64,000 nt of DNA from Symbiodinium natans (Eukaryota; Sar; Dinophyceae; Suessiales; Symbiodiniaceae), in NCBI GenBank assembly GCA_905221605.1, contig CAJNDS010000957.1:547501-611500 (forward strand), written 5' to 3'. The notes under the pieces are model-generated. The model did no database searches and was not told where the DNA came from. It saw only the letters and a program-made list of their open reading frames with translations. Positions 20,029 to 29,870 of this stretch are shown here, piece by piece (the stretch's first letter is position 1; every line of letters starts with the position of its first letter). Position numbers and translations under genes: made by a program.

Positions 20029-23000
20029 TCAACGAATGACGAACTCCGTGACTCCCTTCCAAGTGCGGTCCAGTCGTCGCTTGGCGTCCACCTTGTAACG
20101 GAAGATATCTCGGATGACCTGGGTCTCACCATCATTTTGAAAGGTGACATAGGTAACGCGGTCACCAGTCAACTCCTCCAACCCGAAGGGTCTGGCAGCA
20201 TCGCAGGGGTCAAACAGTTGGATTCGTGGTTGTCGATGGACCCTCACATGCCATCCCCCTCGTGTCGTCCAATAATCCTCGGATCCGGCTGGCTCCACCG
20301 AACGTGGTGGTCGGACTGGGGGCGCCTTGCGTGGAGGCATAGGCGCCGACGAAGAAGCCGTAGGAGCCGATGACATCCCAGTGGATGGAGTCGGCATCAT
20401 CCCAGGGGGCATGCTCGAGGTCATCCCAGTGGATGCGTTCGACGCCGTCCCAGTGGCCGTGGTTGTTCCCATCCCAGTGGATGTTGGAGCTGAAGACGAT
20501 GGTAGCGAGGACGGATCTTCCTTGGACCGGGCCTTAATCCTCTGATATCCTGCCAAAAACCATGCTGTTTCCCACAAAAAGAGGATACTGAGCACCATAG
20601 CAGTCAGGCCCATCCAAAGCGCCGTCTGCCCGAAGTTCAACATGACGACGGTCGCCATATCATCCATTGTCATCGCTTGCTCCATTGTTGCACCATCCAC
20701 TGTACTCAACATGGCCAAACAAACCAAAATCTTCAGCATGTTCGTCGCTTGCAGCCTGCTAGCTTGAGGTCGACAGCTTGTTGGCCCTCCCATGTTGATC
20801 AGCTTCCTCAGCTCGTCCACTCTACTCGCAGTAAGGGGTTTTGTGCCCAAATCTGCGGTCATGTAAACACCGTCAAGGTGATACATCTGCCAAATATCGC
20901 ATTGTAATCGCTCCTGGAGTGCTGCAGCCTTGATCTTTAACCCTCGGGTCCGCCAAAGGTTGGAGCTTCCTGTGACTAGGGCAACCGTAGCAGCATTATC
21001 GCAGTAGATCACAGCCTGAACAGGAACCTGCAAGATTTCTTCCAAAACACATTTGGTTCCCTCACCATAAGCTACCCCTTCCAACACTGCACACAGTTCG
21101 CTTTCTGCTGTACTGAGGCTGGTCATAGTTTGCTTGTTGGACGACCAACCAATTAATTGGCCTGCAGCAAAAACATGTACACATTCTTGGGAATGTCCGG
21201 CATCGGGAGCGTGGCTGGCATCAGTAAAAACCTCCACCAACGCCTCTTTTCTGGGCACCCTTAACTCCTGATGCTTCCCAAAAGAATCCGGATTGGCCAC
21301 ATAGCGAAGGCCCTCCTCCTTGGTGGCCTTGAGGAACTTGAAGATTTGAGTTGCTGCTTCCACCGCCAAAACAGCATCCCTGGTGATACATTGAGCCGCC
21401 TTGCTGATGGCAAAGATAATATCAGGTCTTGTACGGGTTCCAATCCAATTTAACTCACCAATCAGCTTTTGGGCCAGCTTCACCTGCAAAGGATCCATCT
21501 CCTTTTTGTCATGAGGAAGATCATACCTCAACGCAGGAACCTTGTAAGTTCGTAGGCTGCCTTGATGCTCGCTCTCGAACCGTTCCAAGATTTCGTCGAT
21601 ATACGCCTCCTGCCGGAGCAAATATCCACGGCGATCATCAGATCCTTCTGATATATCGAATCCGCAAAAACGAACAGATCCTTGGGCCACGTACTCCGGT
21701 GTAGAGCATGCCCAGAGCTGCGACAGATCGCTGAAGCACGATTGTAGTACCCCATCTTCCATGACTCCCAAAATGTCATCGACATAGATGGAAACCAGGC
21801 CGCGCAATCTTCCATCCTCGGATAAAATTCTCCACAAATTTTGATCTGTGCGACAAGCTTGCCAGGTGTACCACGCTCCTCCACTCTGAAATCTTCGGCC
21901 ATTAAGTTGTTGATTTCGAAACACTGCCCAGCTCTTAGGCGAAATGTCCAATCCGTATAATGCACGGGTCACCAACCACTTTTCATACGGAGGGATAATT
22001 CCAGCTCGGGACAGGATTTTCGGCGGGTCCAAAATGATGCGTTCTGTTTTGGTTTTGGTCCGCTGAAGTAGCGGGGCATTCAGGAAGGCCCCCTTGATGT
22101 CCGTCGTTCCAGCCTTCCAGCCACGACGAGCCCCCACAGCAAGCATGGTACGTAGCACCGTAATGTCAATACCAGCCGCATATACCTCCTCCCGGAGCTC
22201 CTGCTTTGTTTTGCTACTTTCTTCGGCCTGGAGAAAGTTCCCGCAAGCGCATGCCCTCGCTTTGCGTTGTCCGCTGACCGCCTTTCTTGTGAACACCATT
22301 TTTGCCGGAATCCTCTTCACGATCAGGCTGTCGTCCTCCTCCATGACCCGGATTTGCTGCTCGGTGATTGGCTCTATTGCAGCCTTCTCATGGCGAATCG
22401 TGTTATACTCGGCACTCATTGCTGGTGTCCACGCTGGCAGCTCCTGCAATACCTGGGCTTGCTGAATTGTCTTTGTTTGCAAGAACACCTCCGGAAAAAC
22501 ATCAGTAGGAGCGCCCGTACCTCCAACATTTGTCTCCACAGACATGCTCTTCAACAGTCGAAGATCATCTTCCACCTGGTCCGCTTGTTCGTGTATGGCC
22601 CGTACCTGCGTGACTTGATCCTTCAAGGTCCAAGTGTCCGGCTCCTCGTCCAAGCTGGATTGATCCCAAAGGTCTTGCTGCAGCTTTTGTTGCTCACGTA
22701 GCCCTAACCTTTTCAATCCCAGCTGCATGCCATCCAGCAGGTCGCTCTGCTCATCAGCTTCAAAACCAATGGGTATCTCGGAGGCCACAACATGTCCCAC
22801 CACACCAGTCGCTGCTCCCCCGGTTCCAAGGCTGTTTTTGCTTTGATACAACATTCCCGCCTCCTCCGGAACCAAAAAACTTTCTGCAGCATCCAGCATT
22901 TTCAGGGCATCGCTGTGTTCTAGACGAAGTTGATAGCGAGGCCGAACATTTCTATAGTCCTCGTACCTGATTTCCGGCGTTCTCGAACGGCCTCGTCCAC

Positions 23001-26000
23001 CTCCACCTGGGCCATCTGGACCATCTCCCGGCGGATCATCATCTTCATCGTCTCCTTGATCCACGTCCTCATCATCTCCTGGAGGCTCCTCCTCGTTTTC
23101 TTCTGCCTGCTGAGGTTCTTGCAGCTCGTAGAGGACCTCGGACCGAATGACGATGTCGAGGGGTTGCCAGTGAGGTGCCTCCTCGTAGCCCACTGTATGA
23201 TTTACCATCATGGCAAACTGATGAATTTCCAGCTGATTTTCATCGTCGTACATGTAGCGGTAGTTGATAATCGTCACCATGGTGAGATCCGGCCGATCAT
23301 CTGTTAGCGCCCGCCTCCTTGATTCTGGATCATCCTCATCCACCAAATGCCTCTGAATTACAGGATCGATCTGCATTCCCTCCTCAGGCGGATTGACCCG
23401 GTCCAATCGAATACTTGGGTCCCTCAGGACTTGATTGGGGTCGATTTCCGGATCTGGTAGCAAACCTGCCCACCTGAAGCGATACTCATAGGCTGCTGAG
23501 GCCGCCTGGTCGACAGTTTCCGTCGTAGGTAGGATGCCATCCGGTGGGAGCACTGGGGACCACTCACCTTCCCAGTCGTCCACAAAGCGCTGCAAGGGAT
23601 GTTGATCCAGGTCGTGAGCATTGGCCTGCTCATGGGTCCATCTCTCCTGAAACAACCGATCCGCAGTTGCAGCATCCAACACAGTGTACTGAATTTGTGT
23701 ATGCTCCACTTGCCTTGCAGGCCCATCGGCTTCTCCTTCCTCTCGCTGTCGCAGGCGAAGTTTGGCGACCCTTGGCCTAGGGGCAGTCGTAGCGCTGGTG
23801 TTCGAGGGCGAGGCTGAACTCAAACTCGATCTCAAATCTTGCTTGTACCCCCCCCCAGTGCCTGCTATAGCCGGCAATGGGAAACCTGCAGAATACAGGC
23901 TGGCCCTTTTCCCAGGCTCCAACCTGGCGTGCGCTGCCAAGGAAAAAGCCACCGCCAGCACGCGTGGGCCCTTTTCTTCGCCATCCTCCGAGGCATGCCA
24001 CTTGCGTGGATCCAATCTCATCGAGTCCCCGCAACGAAGGCGATGAATCTGGCCCGGCTTCCAGAGGCCTGGGCGAACCTCCTTCCAGACCAACTCTTCC
24101 GAGCCCAGGCCAGTGAAGGGTGGTTCCACTTCAGTCCAGATAGAAATGGAGGGTGAAAGGCATACCAGCAGATTACTCGTCCCTCGTTGATTGAAGATAT
24201 CACGATGCGGCCCCAGCCAATTGTTCACCGAAAGGGTAGACGAGGTCCAGGTCGCAATGACTCCCCCTCGCCTGTAAACCCCATTGGTGATATAGAGGCC
24301 TTCAGAGGTTTGGCGGTCGCTGCGTAACTTTGTCCCGCTCAAGGAATCCTGCAGCCACTCGATTGTTTCTTGCAAGGGTCCAGAGATCCAGGAGTCCGCC
24401 TTTTTCCAAGCTTGTACCAGACTGTGTCCAGTTTGCTCCCTGTCATGCCCTGGACAGGACAGTGCTGCTGGTGCTACCGACAACGATGCCAAGCCCTGTT
24501 TGCCGCGAGCTCGCTGTCGAGGAGGCACTGCGTCCACTTCCACCTCATCCATGGCCGAAATTGCACCAGTATCCGCCATTTGCACATTTTGAAACAGCGT
24601 GGTTGTCGTGAAGAAATCATCTCCCACTTTCACCACATAGCCCCTGGAAACATGTTGCGCCGGGGCAATCACCACGCCTTTGTGGACACGATCATCCCAT
24701 TGTTCAGCCTTATGCCAGTGTCTTTTGCGGATCCAAACCACTGTGCCAAACGGAACCAAAGGCTTGACAGGCATGCCCAGTCGGGCCAAGGCCCTGCGAA
24801 GGCGTCGCTCGGCCACCCATCGCCAGGCACCCGGCCAAAGTCGCTTGGCCGACGTTTCACCATGCAGCAACGTCCTGGTGGCCCTCTTGCAAATACCAAC
24901 TGCAGCTTCTGCCCGGCCATTTTGCTTGTAGGATCCGCCCTGTCCACAGGTTTGATAAATCCCTCTATCCTGAAGCCAACGACAGACGGGGGCATTGAGG
25001 AACTCGCCTCCTTTGTCTGTATGAAACCTGGCCACATGCATTCCCCACATTTTCAGCTTGCTGTAAACGCGACCTATGGCTCCAACCACAGATGCTGGGG
25101 TCTTGTCTCGTAGGCTCTCAGCGAAAGTGAGCTCCACCATCTGTAGCTTGTCCAACTTCAAGTCTTGAGGAGCCACCGAGTCCGCCTGTTCGCGAGCCTT
25201 GACCAGATATTGTTTCCAGGCTTCAGCTTGTTCCTGCACGAGGCGCTTCTGAAAGTCCGTGAGGTTCTCCTTGGGCAATTCCTCCTCCAGGACCTCCTCG
25301 TTGCACTCCCATTCACCGGGATCCACCTCATCATTCCAGTCCTCCTCGCAGTCCAGCCCATAATCCCTTAGGACGACGGCTTCCTCATCCTTTGCCTGAG
25401 GTAGTAGTGGTTCATCCAGTTGGGAACACCGCTCATCATCCAAATCCGGCTCATAATCCGGTGTGTCCTCGCCCAACAGCGATGTGGTGTCAACACCCAC
25501 CAACCCGTCATCGTCCAGCAAGGATGCGGCCTCATTGACTGCCTCTGAAGATCTGGGCTTTTCAGCTTGACCACCTCCTTCAGGAATTTCCACCATTGGT
25601 TCCGGCTCCAAATTTGCAAAGACCGGAATGGTGTAAACCATCGTGCACATGTACTTCACCCGACCATACTCATCCAAGCCCACCGTGTAGGGACCACTCA
25701 GATCGGCGCTAATCGTGTAGGCTTCGCTGATAGGCAGTCTCCGATGCTGGCCGTCTTTGGCTCCGCCTGCTAGGCAGTGTAGGCAATCGCGACGAAAGGG
25801 AATATGGCCTTGGGCAACATGTTGTCGGAACTTTGTATCCAGACGATGGATTGATAGCCCCCCCGGGACCAAGCGCAGCAGCAATTGTAGAACTGCCCAC
25901 TTCAAACCATCAGGCCACTCATGCCCTTTGGTCATTTCTTGAGGATCCATTCCTTCCTCCCCCGAACCACAGTCTTTGCAGTTCACCATTGAAACCTCAT

Positions 26001-28752
26001 CGAAGTACAACTTGTGCGATACCAGCAGTCCTTGCTGTTTCGTGGTCCGGTGACCCAAATCGCCAAAGTCGACTTCCAGTTTTTCCAACTTGTACTTCGC
26101 TTGACAATGTTGTACTTCTGGCCAATTCCAGATTTCCGGTCTCGAAGCTTCGGTGTTTTCCCCATTGTTTGGCGCCTTGTGTTCCAACACCAGACCCACC
26201 GCCTGGCTGTTGTTATGAAGCCTCCTTGCTTCCTCTGCGACCATATACAGCACCAACTGCCTCAGGATCAGGACATTTTCCTTCTCCACAGCCCGCAGGT
26301 CGCGAGGACCGAGCTCAGATCTGCCAAGTCGGTCTTGAGGATCATTCCCCCTCCATTGCTTGGGTGCCTCAAACGTCTTGTCTGGAGGTCCGCCCATCAC
26401 CATTTTGACATGGCCACTTCGGGCCAACTCCAACAAAAAACCATACATTTGGTCGCACAGTAGGTTTTCAGGCAGGTCCACATCGATAACGTAACACCCA
26501 TCCATACCCTTGCCATCCAGATATTGCTGAAAGAAGCCCCGGGTTTTGATGGCCTTCCTTGTCCTCCGGCTCCAAGGCAAGCAGTCATTTCCTTTGGCAT
26601 AGGCAGGAACGGTTAGGGCATCGATGACCCCCTCTGGCAGATGCAAAAACTGATCTTGCAACCAGCGCTTCATGGCTACGGGATCCTCAAACATCATAGT
26701 CCCTTCTTGCTCCAGGCCACCTCCATCTTCCTTCTGGATTCGCAGCCCCTTCACGAAGGCCATCTTGTCCCGCTTCTTCTGCTCAATATCTTCAATGAGC
26801 TTTAAGGCCAGTGCTTCTGGAACTTCTGGGCATCCGGTAGCCAATCGTACTGGAAGCTGGCCAAACTTCGGAACCTTGATGCAGATACCACCTTGATCCC
26901 AGGTCACTCCTGTCCCCAGCTGGATCAGCTCATGCATGGCCACAATGGGACTCGTGGAGGGATCGTTGGTCAGCAGCGTGCCAGCATCATTAATCCGGAG
27001 CTGTGTCGAGCCGGTAGCCAGGGCCACTGTAATCGGGGCAGCTCGTTGGAACTCCCGATTGGACTTTGCCTTTCTGAGGCAGGCCGTAGCTCCACCATCC
27101 AGCAATCCCCAGCCATCCGTTTCACCTCGCAACGCCGCCAATCTCATCGTCTTGATGAGCTCGGATGCCTCCTGAAGAAAAGCTGCCTGGGCCGTCGAGG
27201 ACGAAGCGGAAGTCGTAGAGGACGCTGGTTCGTCCGGCTCCACCTTCTTCACGATGGGCTTGGGCTTTCCCTTGTGCTTGCCTCTGCCCTTTGCTTCCGT
27301 GGCCTTGTCATTGGTCTCTTTGGCAGCGGCGGTGTCTGCAGAGGTGGTAGGATAAGGGCAGTTGGCCTTCTGGTGGTCTTCTGCAGAACAGTTGTAACAC
27401 CTCCCCACCATCCTGGCCTTGTCATGCGGAAAGGAGCAGGCATTGCCCTTTCGACACCCCTTAGGTGTCATCCAGTTCCAGCATTGCCCGTGTTCCCGCT
27501 GCCCCTTGTCTTTGCCCTTGCCCTTTCCTTTCGCTTCTGTTTCCATGGCCGCCACCTTAGGTCTTCGTCCTCCAAGTTCGGAGCCAGTAACCATTTCCAG
27601 TTCCGCCAACAACATCTGCGCTAAGGACTTGGCAGAGGACAAGGTGGGGGCATAGTCAATCTTGTTTTCCAACCGAAAAGTTGACAGCCGGAATAAGCTT
27701 TGCCCCGCAATCACCGCAGCTGTAATCTGGTCCAGTGCTTTAACCAGCAGTGTTGGATCTGGGAGTGCCAGTTTCAGCTCCTGAGCTCTGGTAAGGGCTC
27801 GGGACCACTTTCTGATTCCAGCGATGCCGTCCGTCGCCGTGTTCACCGCAGCTGGAGCAGTTAACGTTCGTAGCAAAGCCTGCTTCTCCCCTGCTCCTCC
27901 CGGTTGATACTTGGTCAGCAACCGAAACAGCATAGGAATGGTTTGCACCGCTCGGATGGTTACCATTTCCTCCTTAACATCTGCAGGTAACGCCGCCAGC
28001 ATGAGCACCGCGCCTCGTTGTTCAGTTCGTGACCACCTGGAGTGCTCAAACAGTGCTGTCAGCCCCATCACCTTGTCTCGGAGCTCCAACCTCTTCAGCG
28101 GCGAGGCGGCCAGCCAGTCATCGTAATAGTTGTAGGCCGTGCCGGTAACCTGGTCCCACCACTCTGCCGCTGTGGCTGAAATTCCCGCCATCATCGGTTT
28201 GACCACCGTCAGCCAGTCTCCAAGAATCATTCCAGCATCCTCGGTGTTGCCCTTGAAGATCTCCAGCTTAGGCAGATCCTGAATACTTCTGGCGGTCTCC
28301 TCCGAAGGCATCAAGGCCGCTGAATCCTCAGAGATTAAGGCCCTTGGCCTCGTCCTCATCTCCGGAGGTAGTGGTGGGGGTGGCGGTACCACCTCCCAAA
28401 CTGCCGGTCCCATGGCCTGCCACGATGTATCCACGCCAGCTGTTACCCCAGGAACTTTGGGTGTCGCCATTGAAGGCCCCGAAGGAACACGTGTGCCACC
28501 AGGTGTATGGTGGCTACTGGGGAGTGGCGGTGGTGGTGGAGGCGTTGGTTCTGCTGAAGGAGCAGTCTCTCCAGCCCTCGCAGCTTCTCTGGCCAGAACC
28601 TGTTGTAACTGCATCTGTAGCTGTTGTACTTGAACTCGCAACGCTACCAACTCACGATCCCTTTCATCCAAAGAAACATTGGCCACACTTGCAGGCTGTC
28701 CCAAACCAGGAGGCGTGGCAATCATGTACTGCTCCGGTCCTTCTGTCACCAC
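20029..28752 (-). CDS. Copia gag-pol polyprotein with dioxygenase-like and membrane modules
   Basis: Intact frame of 2,907 residues, open back to about 28779; 28752 is a GTG, so no AUG start is visible and frameshift or re-initiation after ORF1 is likely. Order: coiled coil (about 30-55); gag-like helical region (about 165-400); CCCH finger C424-C433-C439-H443; CCHC knuckle from C452; protease-like LLDGGAT (D552, with Gly where Ser/Thr is usual); integrase zinc region H978/H983/C990/C993; catalytic D1017, D1246, E1282 (exact DD35E), with a long acidic insert between the two Asp; H1516-x-D1518, H1586, R1597, the spacing of 2OG-Fe(II) oxygenases; acidic linker; reverse transcriptase from about D2218 with YVDD at 2323-2326; RNase H with FTDAS (D2511), ESEL, CDN and the GTKPL motif; then about 235 extra residues with a signal-like hydrophobic stretch at 2672-2688 and a membrane helix at about 2701-2727. 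Confidence 0.95.
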   Translation of the reverse strand: MVTEGPEQYMIATPPGLGQPASVANVSLDERDRELVALRVQVQQLQMQLQQVLAREAARAGETAPSAEPTPPPPPPLPSSHHTPGGTRVPSGPSMATPKVPGVTAGVDTSWQAMGPAVWEVVPPPPPLPPEMRTRPRALISEDSAALMPSEETARSIQDLPKLEIFKGNTEDAGMILGDWLTVVKPMMAGISATAAEWWDQVTGTAYNYYDDWLAASPLKRLELRDKVMGLTALFEHSRWSRTEQRGAVLMLAALPADVKEEMVTIRAVQTIPMLFRLLTKYQPGGAGEKQALLRTLTAPAAVNTATDGIAGIRKWSRALTRAQELKLALPDPTLLVKALDQITAAVIAGQSLFRLSTFRLENKIDYAPTLSSAKSLAQMLLAELEMVTGSELGGRRPKVAAMETEAKGKGKGKDKGQREHGQCWNWMTPKGCRKGNACSFPHDKARMVGRCYNCSAEDHQKANCPYPTTSADTAAAKETNDKATEAKGRGKHKGKPKPIVKKVEPDEPASSTTSASSSTAQAAFLQEASELIKTMRLAALRGETDGWGLLDGGATACLRKAKSNREFQRAAPITVALATGSTQLRINDAGTLLTNDPSTSPIVAMHELIQLGTGVTWDQGGICIKVPKFGQLPVRLATGCPEVPEALALKLIEDIEQKKRDKMAFVKGLRIQKEDGGGLEQEGTMMFEDPVAMKRWLQDQFLHLPEGVIDALTVPAYAKGNDCLPWSRRTRKAIKTRGFFQQYLDGKGMDGCYVIDVDLPENLLCDQMYGFLLELARSGHVKMVMGGPPDKTFEAPKQWRGNDPQDRLGRSELGPRDLRAVEKENVLILRQLVLYMVAEEARRLHNNSQAVGLVLEHKAPNNGENTEASRPEIWNWPEVQHCQAKYKLEKLEVDFGDLGHRTTKQQGLLVSHKLYFDEVSMVNCKDCGSGEEGMDPQEMTKGHEWPDGLKWAVLQLLLRLVPGGLSIHRLDTKFRQHVAQGHIPFRRDCLHCLAGGAKDGQHRRLPISEAYTISADLSGPYTVGLDEYGRVKYMCTMVYTIPVFANLEPEPMVEIPEGGGQAEKPRSSEAVNEAASLLDDDGLVGVDTTSLLGEDTPDYEPDLDDERCSQLDEPLLPQAKDEEAVVLRDYGLDCEEDWNDEVDPGEWECNEEVLEEELPKENLTDFQKRLVQEQAEAWKQYLVKAREQADSVAPQDLKLDKLQMVELTFAESLRDKTPASVVGAIGRVYSKLKMWGMHVARFHTDKGGEFLNAPVCRWLQDRGIYQTCGQGGSYKQNGRAEAAVGICKRATRTLLHGETSAKRLWPGAWRWVAERRLRRALARLGMPVKPLVPFGTVVWIRKRHWHKAEQWDDRVHKGVVIAPAQHVSRGYVVKVGDDFFTTTTLFQNVQMADTGAISAMDEVEVDAVPPRQRARGKQGLASLSVAPAALSCPGHDREQTGHSLVQAWKKADSWISGPLQETIEWLQDSLSGTKLRSDRQTSEGLYITNGVYRRGGVIATWTSSTLSVNNWLGPHRDIFNQRGTSNLLVCLSPSISIWTEVEPPFTGLGSEELVWKEVRPGLWKPGQIHRLRCGDSMRLDPRKWHASEDGEEKGPRVLAVAFSLAAHARLEPGKRASLYSAGFPLPAIAGTGGGYKQDLRSSLSSASPSNTSATTAPRPRVAKLRLRQREEGEADGPARQVEHTQIQYTVLDAATADRLFQERWTHEQANAHDLDQHPLQRFVDDWEGEWSPVLPPDGILPTTETVDQAASAAYEYRFRWAGLLPDPEIDPNQVLRDPSIRLDRVNPPEEGMQIDPVIQRHLVDEDDPESRRRALTDDRPDLTMVTIINYRYMYDDENQLEIHQFAMMVNHTVGYEEAPHWQPLDIVIRSEVLYELQEPQQAEENEEEPPGDDEDVDQGDDEDDDPPGDGPDGPGGGGRGRSRTPEIRYEDYRNVRPRYQLRLEHSDALKMLDAAESFLVPEEAGMLYQSKNSLGTGGAATGVVGHVVASEIPIGFEADEQSDLLDGMQLGLKRLGLREQQKLQQDLWDQSSLDEEPDTWTLKDQVTQVRAIHEQADQVEDDLRLLKSMSVETNVGGTGAPTDVFPEVFLQTKTIQQAQVLQELPAWTPAMSAEYNTIRHEKAAIEPITEQQIRVMEEDDSLIVKRIPAKMVFTRKAVSGQRKARACACGNFLQAEESSKTKQELREEVYAAGIDITVLRTMLAVGARRGWKAGTTDIKGAFLNAPLLQRTKTKTERIILDPPKILSRAGIIPPYEKWLVTRALYGLDISPKSWAVFRNQQLNGRRFQSGGAWYTWQACRTDQNLWRILSEDGRLRGLVSIYVDDILGVMEDGVLQSCFSDLSQLWACSTPEYVAQGSVRFCGFDISEGSDDRRGYLLRQEAYIDEILERFESEHQGSLRTYKVPALRYDLPHDKKEMDPLQVKLAQKLIGELNWIGTRTRPDIIFAISKAAQCITRDAVLAVEAATQIFKFLKATKEEGLRYVANPDSFGKHQELRVPRKEALVEVFTDASHAPDAGHSQECVHVFAAGQLIGWSSNKQTMTSLSTAESELCAVLEGVAYGEGTKCVLEEILQVPVQAVIYCDNAATVALVTGSSNLWRTRGLKIKAAALQERLQCDIWQMYHLDGVYMTADLGTKPLTASRVDELRKLINMGGPTSCRPQASRLQATNMLKILVCLAMLSTVDGATMEQAMTMDDMATVVMLNFGQTALWMGLTAMVLSILFLWETAWFLAGYQRIKARSKEDPSSLPSSSAPTSTGMGTTTATGTASNASTGMTSSMPPGMMPTPSTGMSSAPTASSSAPMPPRKAPPVRPPRSVEPAGSEDYWTTRGGWHVRVHRQPRIQLFDPCDAARPFGLEELTGDRVTYVTFQNDGETQVIRDIFRYKVDAKRRLDRTWKGVTEFVIR

Positions 28753-29822
28753 GACCGGTGTACAGTTCCAGTCTCCTGTTCACCCAGCTCCTGCGAAGGA
28801 TGAGACCTAGCCGACCGCATCGAATCGGACGACCTAGGTTGGAGATCCCCCAAAGCAGCCTGGGCCTGGGAACCCGCAGAGTCCTGTCCTTCCAGATTTA
28901 AACCAGCAAACATTCTTGCTAAAGCCGCTTGATCCACTGCTCCCAATGCCGATGACTGAGAAGATTGTCTATCCTGCTCCAACACATCCAACCTCGAAGT
29001 TAAAGGTTGCAGCAAATCTCCCAGCATCTGTCTCATCGGGCCCATCCAATCTGTTTGTGTAGGGGCTGGTTCAGGTCGATGTAGCGGCTGTCCCAAGGCT
29101 CGGATCTGCTCGTAGGTGTTAAACGCCAGTCCAGGATTGTTGCCTGGCACTGCAGCATTATTTGGAGTCCATTGTGTCATTTGCCCAGTCAAGTATTGCT
29201 CGCCTGTTCCACTGTCAAAATGACCTCCAGGAAACGGCACGCTGGTAAAACCAATATGGGCTGATGGACCAGGACCACTGACCGATTGTGCCACCGCTGT
29301 ACCAGGAACTGTTGATGGCCCGGCACTTTGCTGAAACTGAAAAACCTCTGTGCTTGCTCTTGTAGCTGCCCCGATACCCTCTTGCCCCTGCAGCACACTT
29401 CCACTAGCTGATGGACCAGGACCACTGACCGATTGTGCAACCGCTGTATCAGGAACTGTTGAGGGCCCATCACCCAAACCTGTGGAAATCACTGCACCAG
29501 CTGTTGTACCAGGAGCAACTGTCGTAGGGGTATCACCATTCCCATCCACCTGAGACGATGATATTGTAGGCCCAGAAACTGTACCAGACCCACCATTGTT
29601 TTGCCCGGTAGTCGCAGGATTTGCAACATTGCTTGCACCGCTGCCACCACCAGATAAACCATTGTTGCCCTCCTCAGCACCAAGTCCCCCACCTCCCGCA
29701 GCAAGCGTGGATCCCAGTGCCTGAGCAAAAAGCTCGTCAACCGCATCTCCTCCATGCTCCTCCATCGGAGCCTCGTCTGTACCAGAGGAAGCTTCCAGCA
29801 AGAGCGAAGACGCAGGATCCAT
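28746..29822 (-). CDS. ORF1 of the copia element, disordered leader protein
   Basis: 358 codons from an ATG at 29822 (MDPASSLLLEASSG). Most of it is low-complexity Gly/Ser/Thr/Ala/Pro sequence with an internal repeat of the words TAVAQSVSGPGPSA. Near the end there is a predicted helical or coiled segment (QMLGDLLQPLTSRLDVLEQD), followed by LARMFAGLNLEGQD. No zinc finger or enzyme motif is present; the recognisable gag region is in ORF2. Its TGA (28746-28748) lies inside the start of the ORF2 frame, which is in the -1 register and open from about 28779. It may be the N-terminal part of gag joined by frameshifting, or a separate protein. I do not recognise a homologue. Confidence 0.75.
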   Translation of the reverse strand: MDPASSLLLEASSGTDEAPMEEHGGDAVDELFAQALGSTLAAGGGGLGAEEGNNGLSGGGSGASNVANPATTGQNNGGSGTVSGPTISSSQVDGNGDTPTTVAPGTTAGAVISTGLGDGPSTVPDTAVAQSVSGPGPSASGSVLQGQEGIGAATRASTEVFQFQQSAGPSTVPGTAVAQSVSGPGPSAHIGFTSVPFPGGHFDSGTGEQYLTGQMTQWTPNNAAVPGNNPGLAFNTYEQIRALGQPLHRPEPAPTQTDWMGPMRQMLGDLLQPLTSRLDVLEQDRQSSQSSALGAVDQAALARMFAGLNLEGQDSAGSQAQAALGDLQPRSSDSMRSARSHPSQELGEQETGTVHRSW

Positions 29823-29870
29823 GGATCTTTCCTAAAGCCCTGAAAACATTAACCACACAGAACCACGACA

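Noticed and set aside
20029-20760. A separate envelope gene
   Set aside because: The membrane segment is in frame with and fused to the polyprotein; there is no own start signal or splice acceptor evident, so it is reported as a module only.
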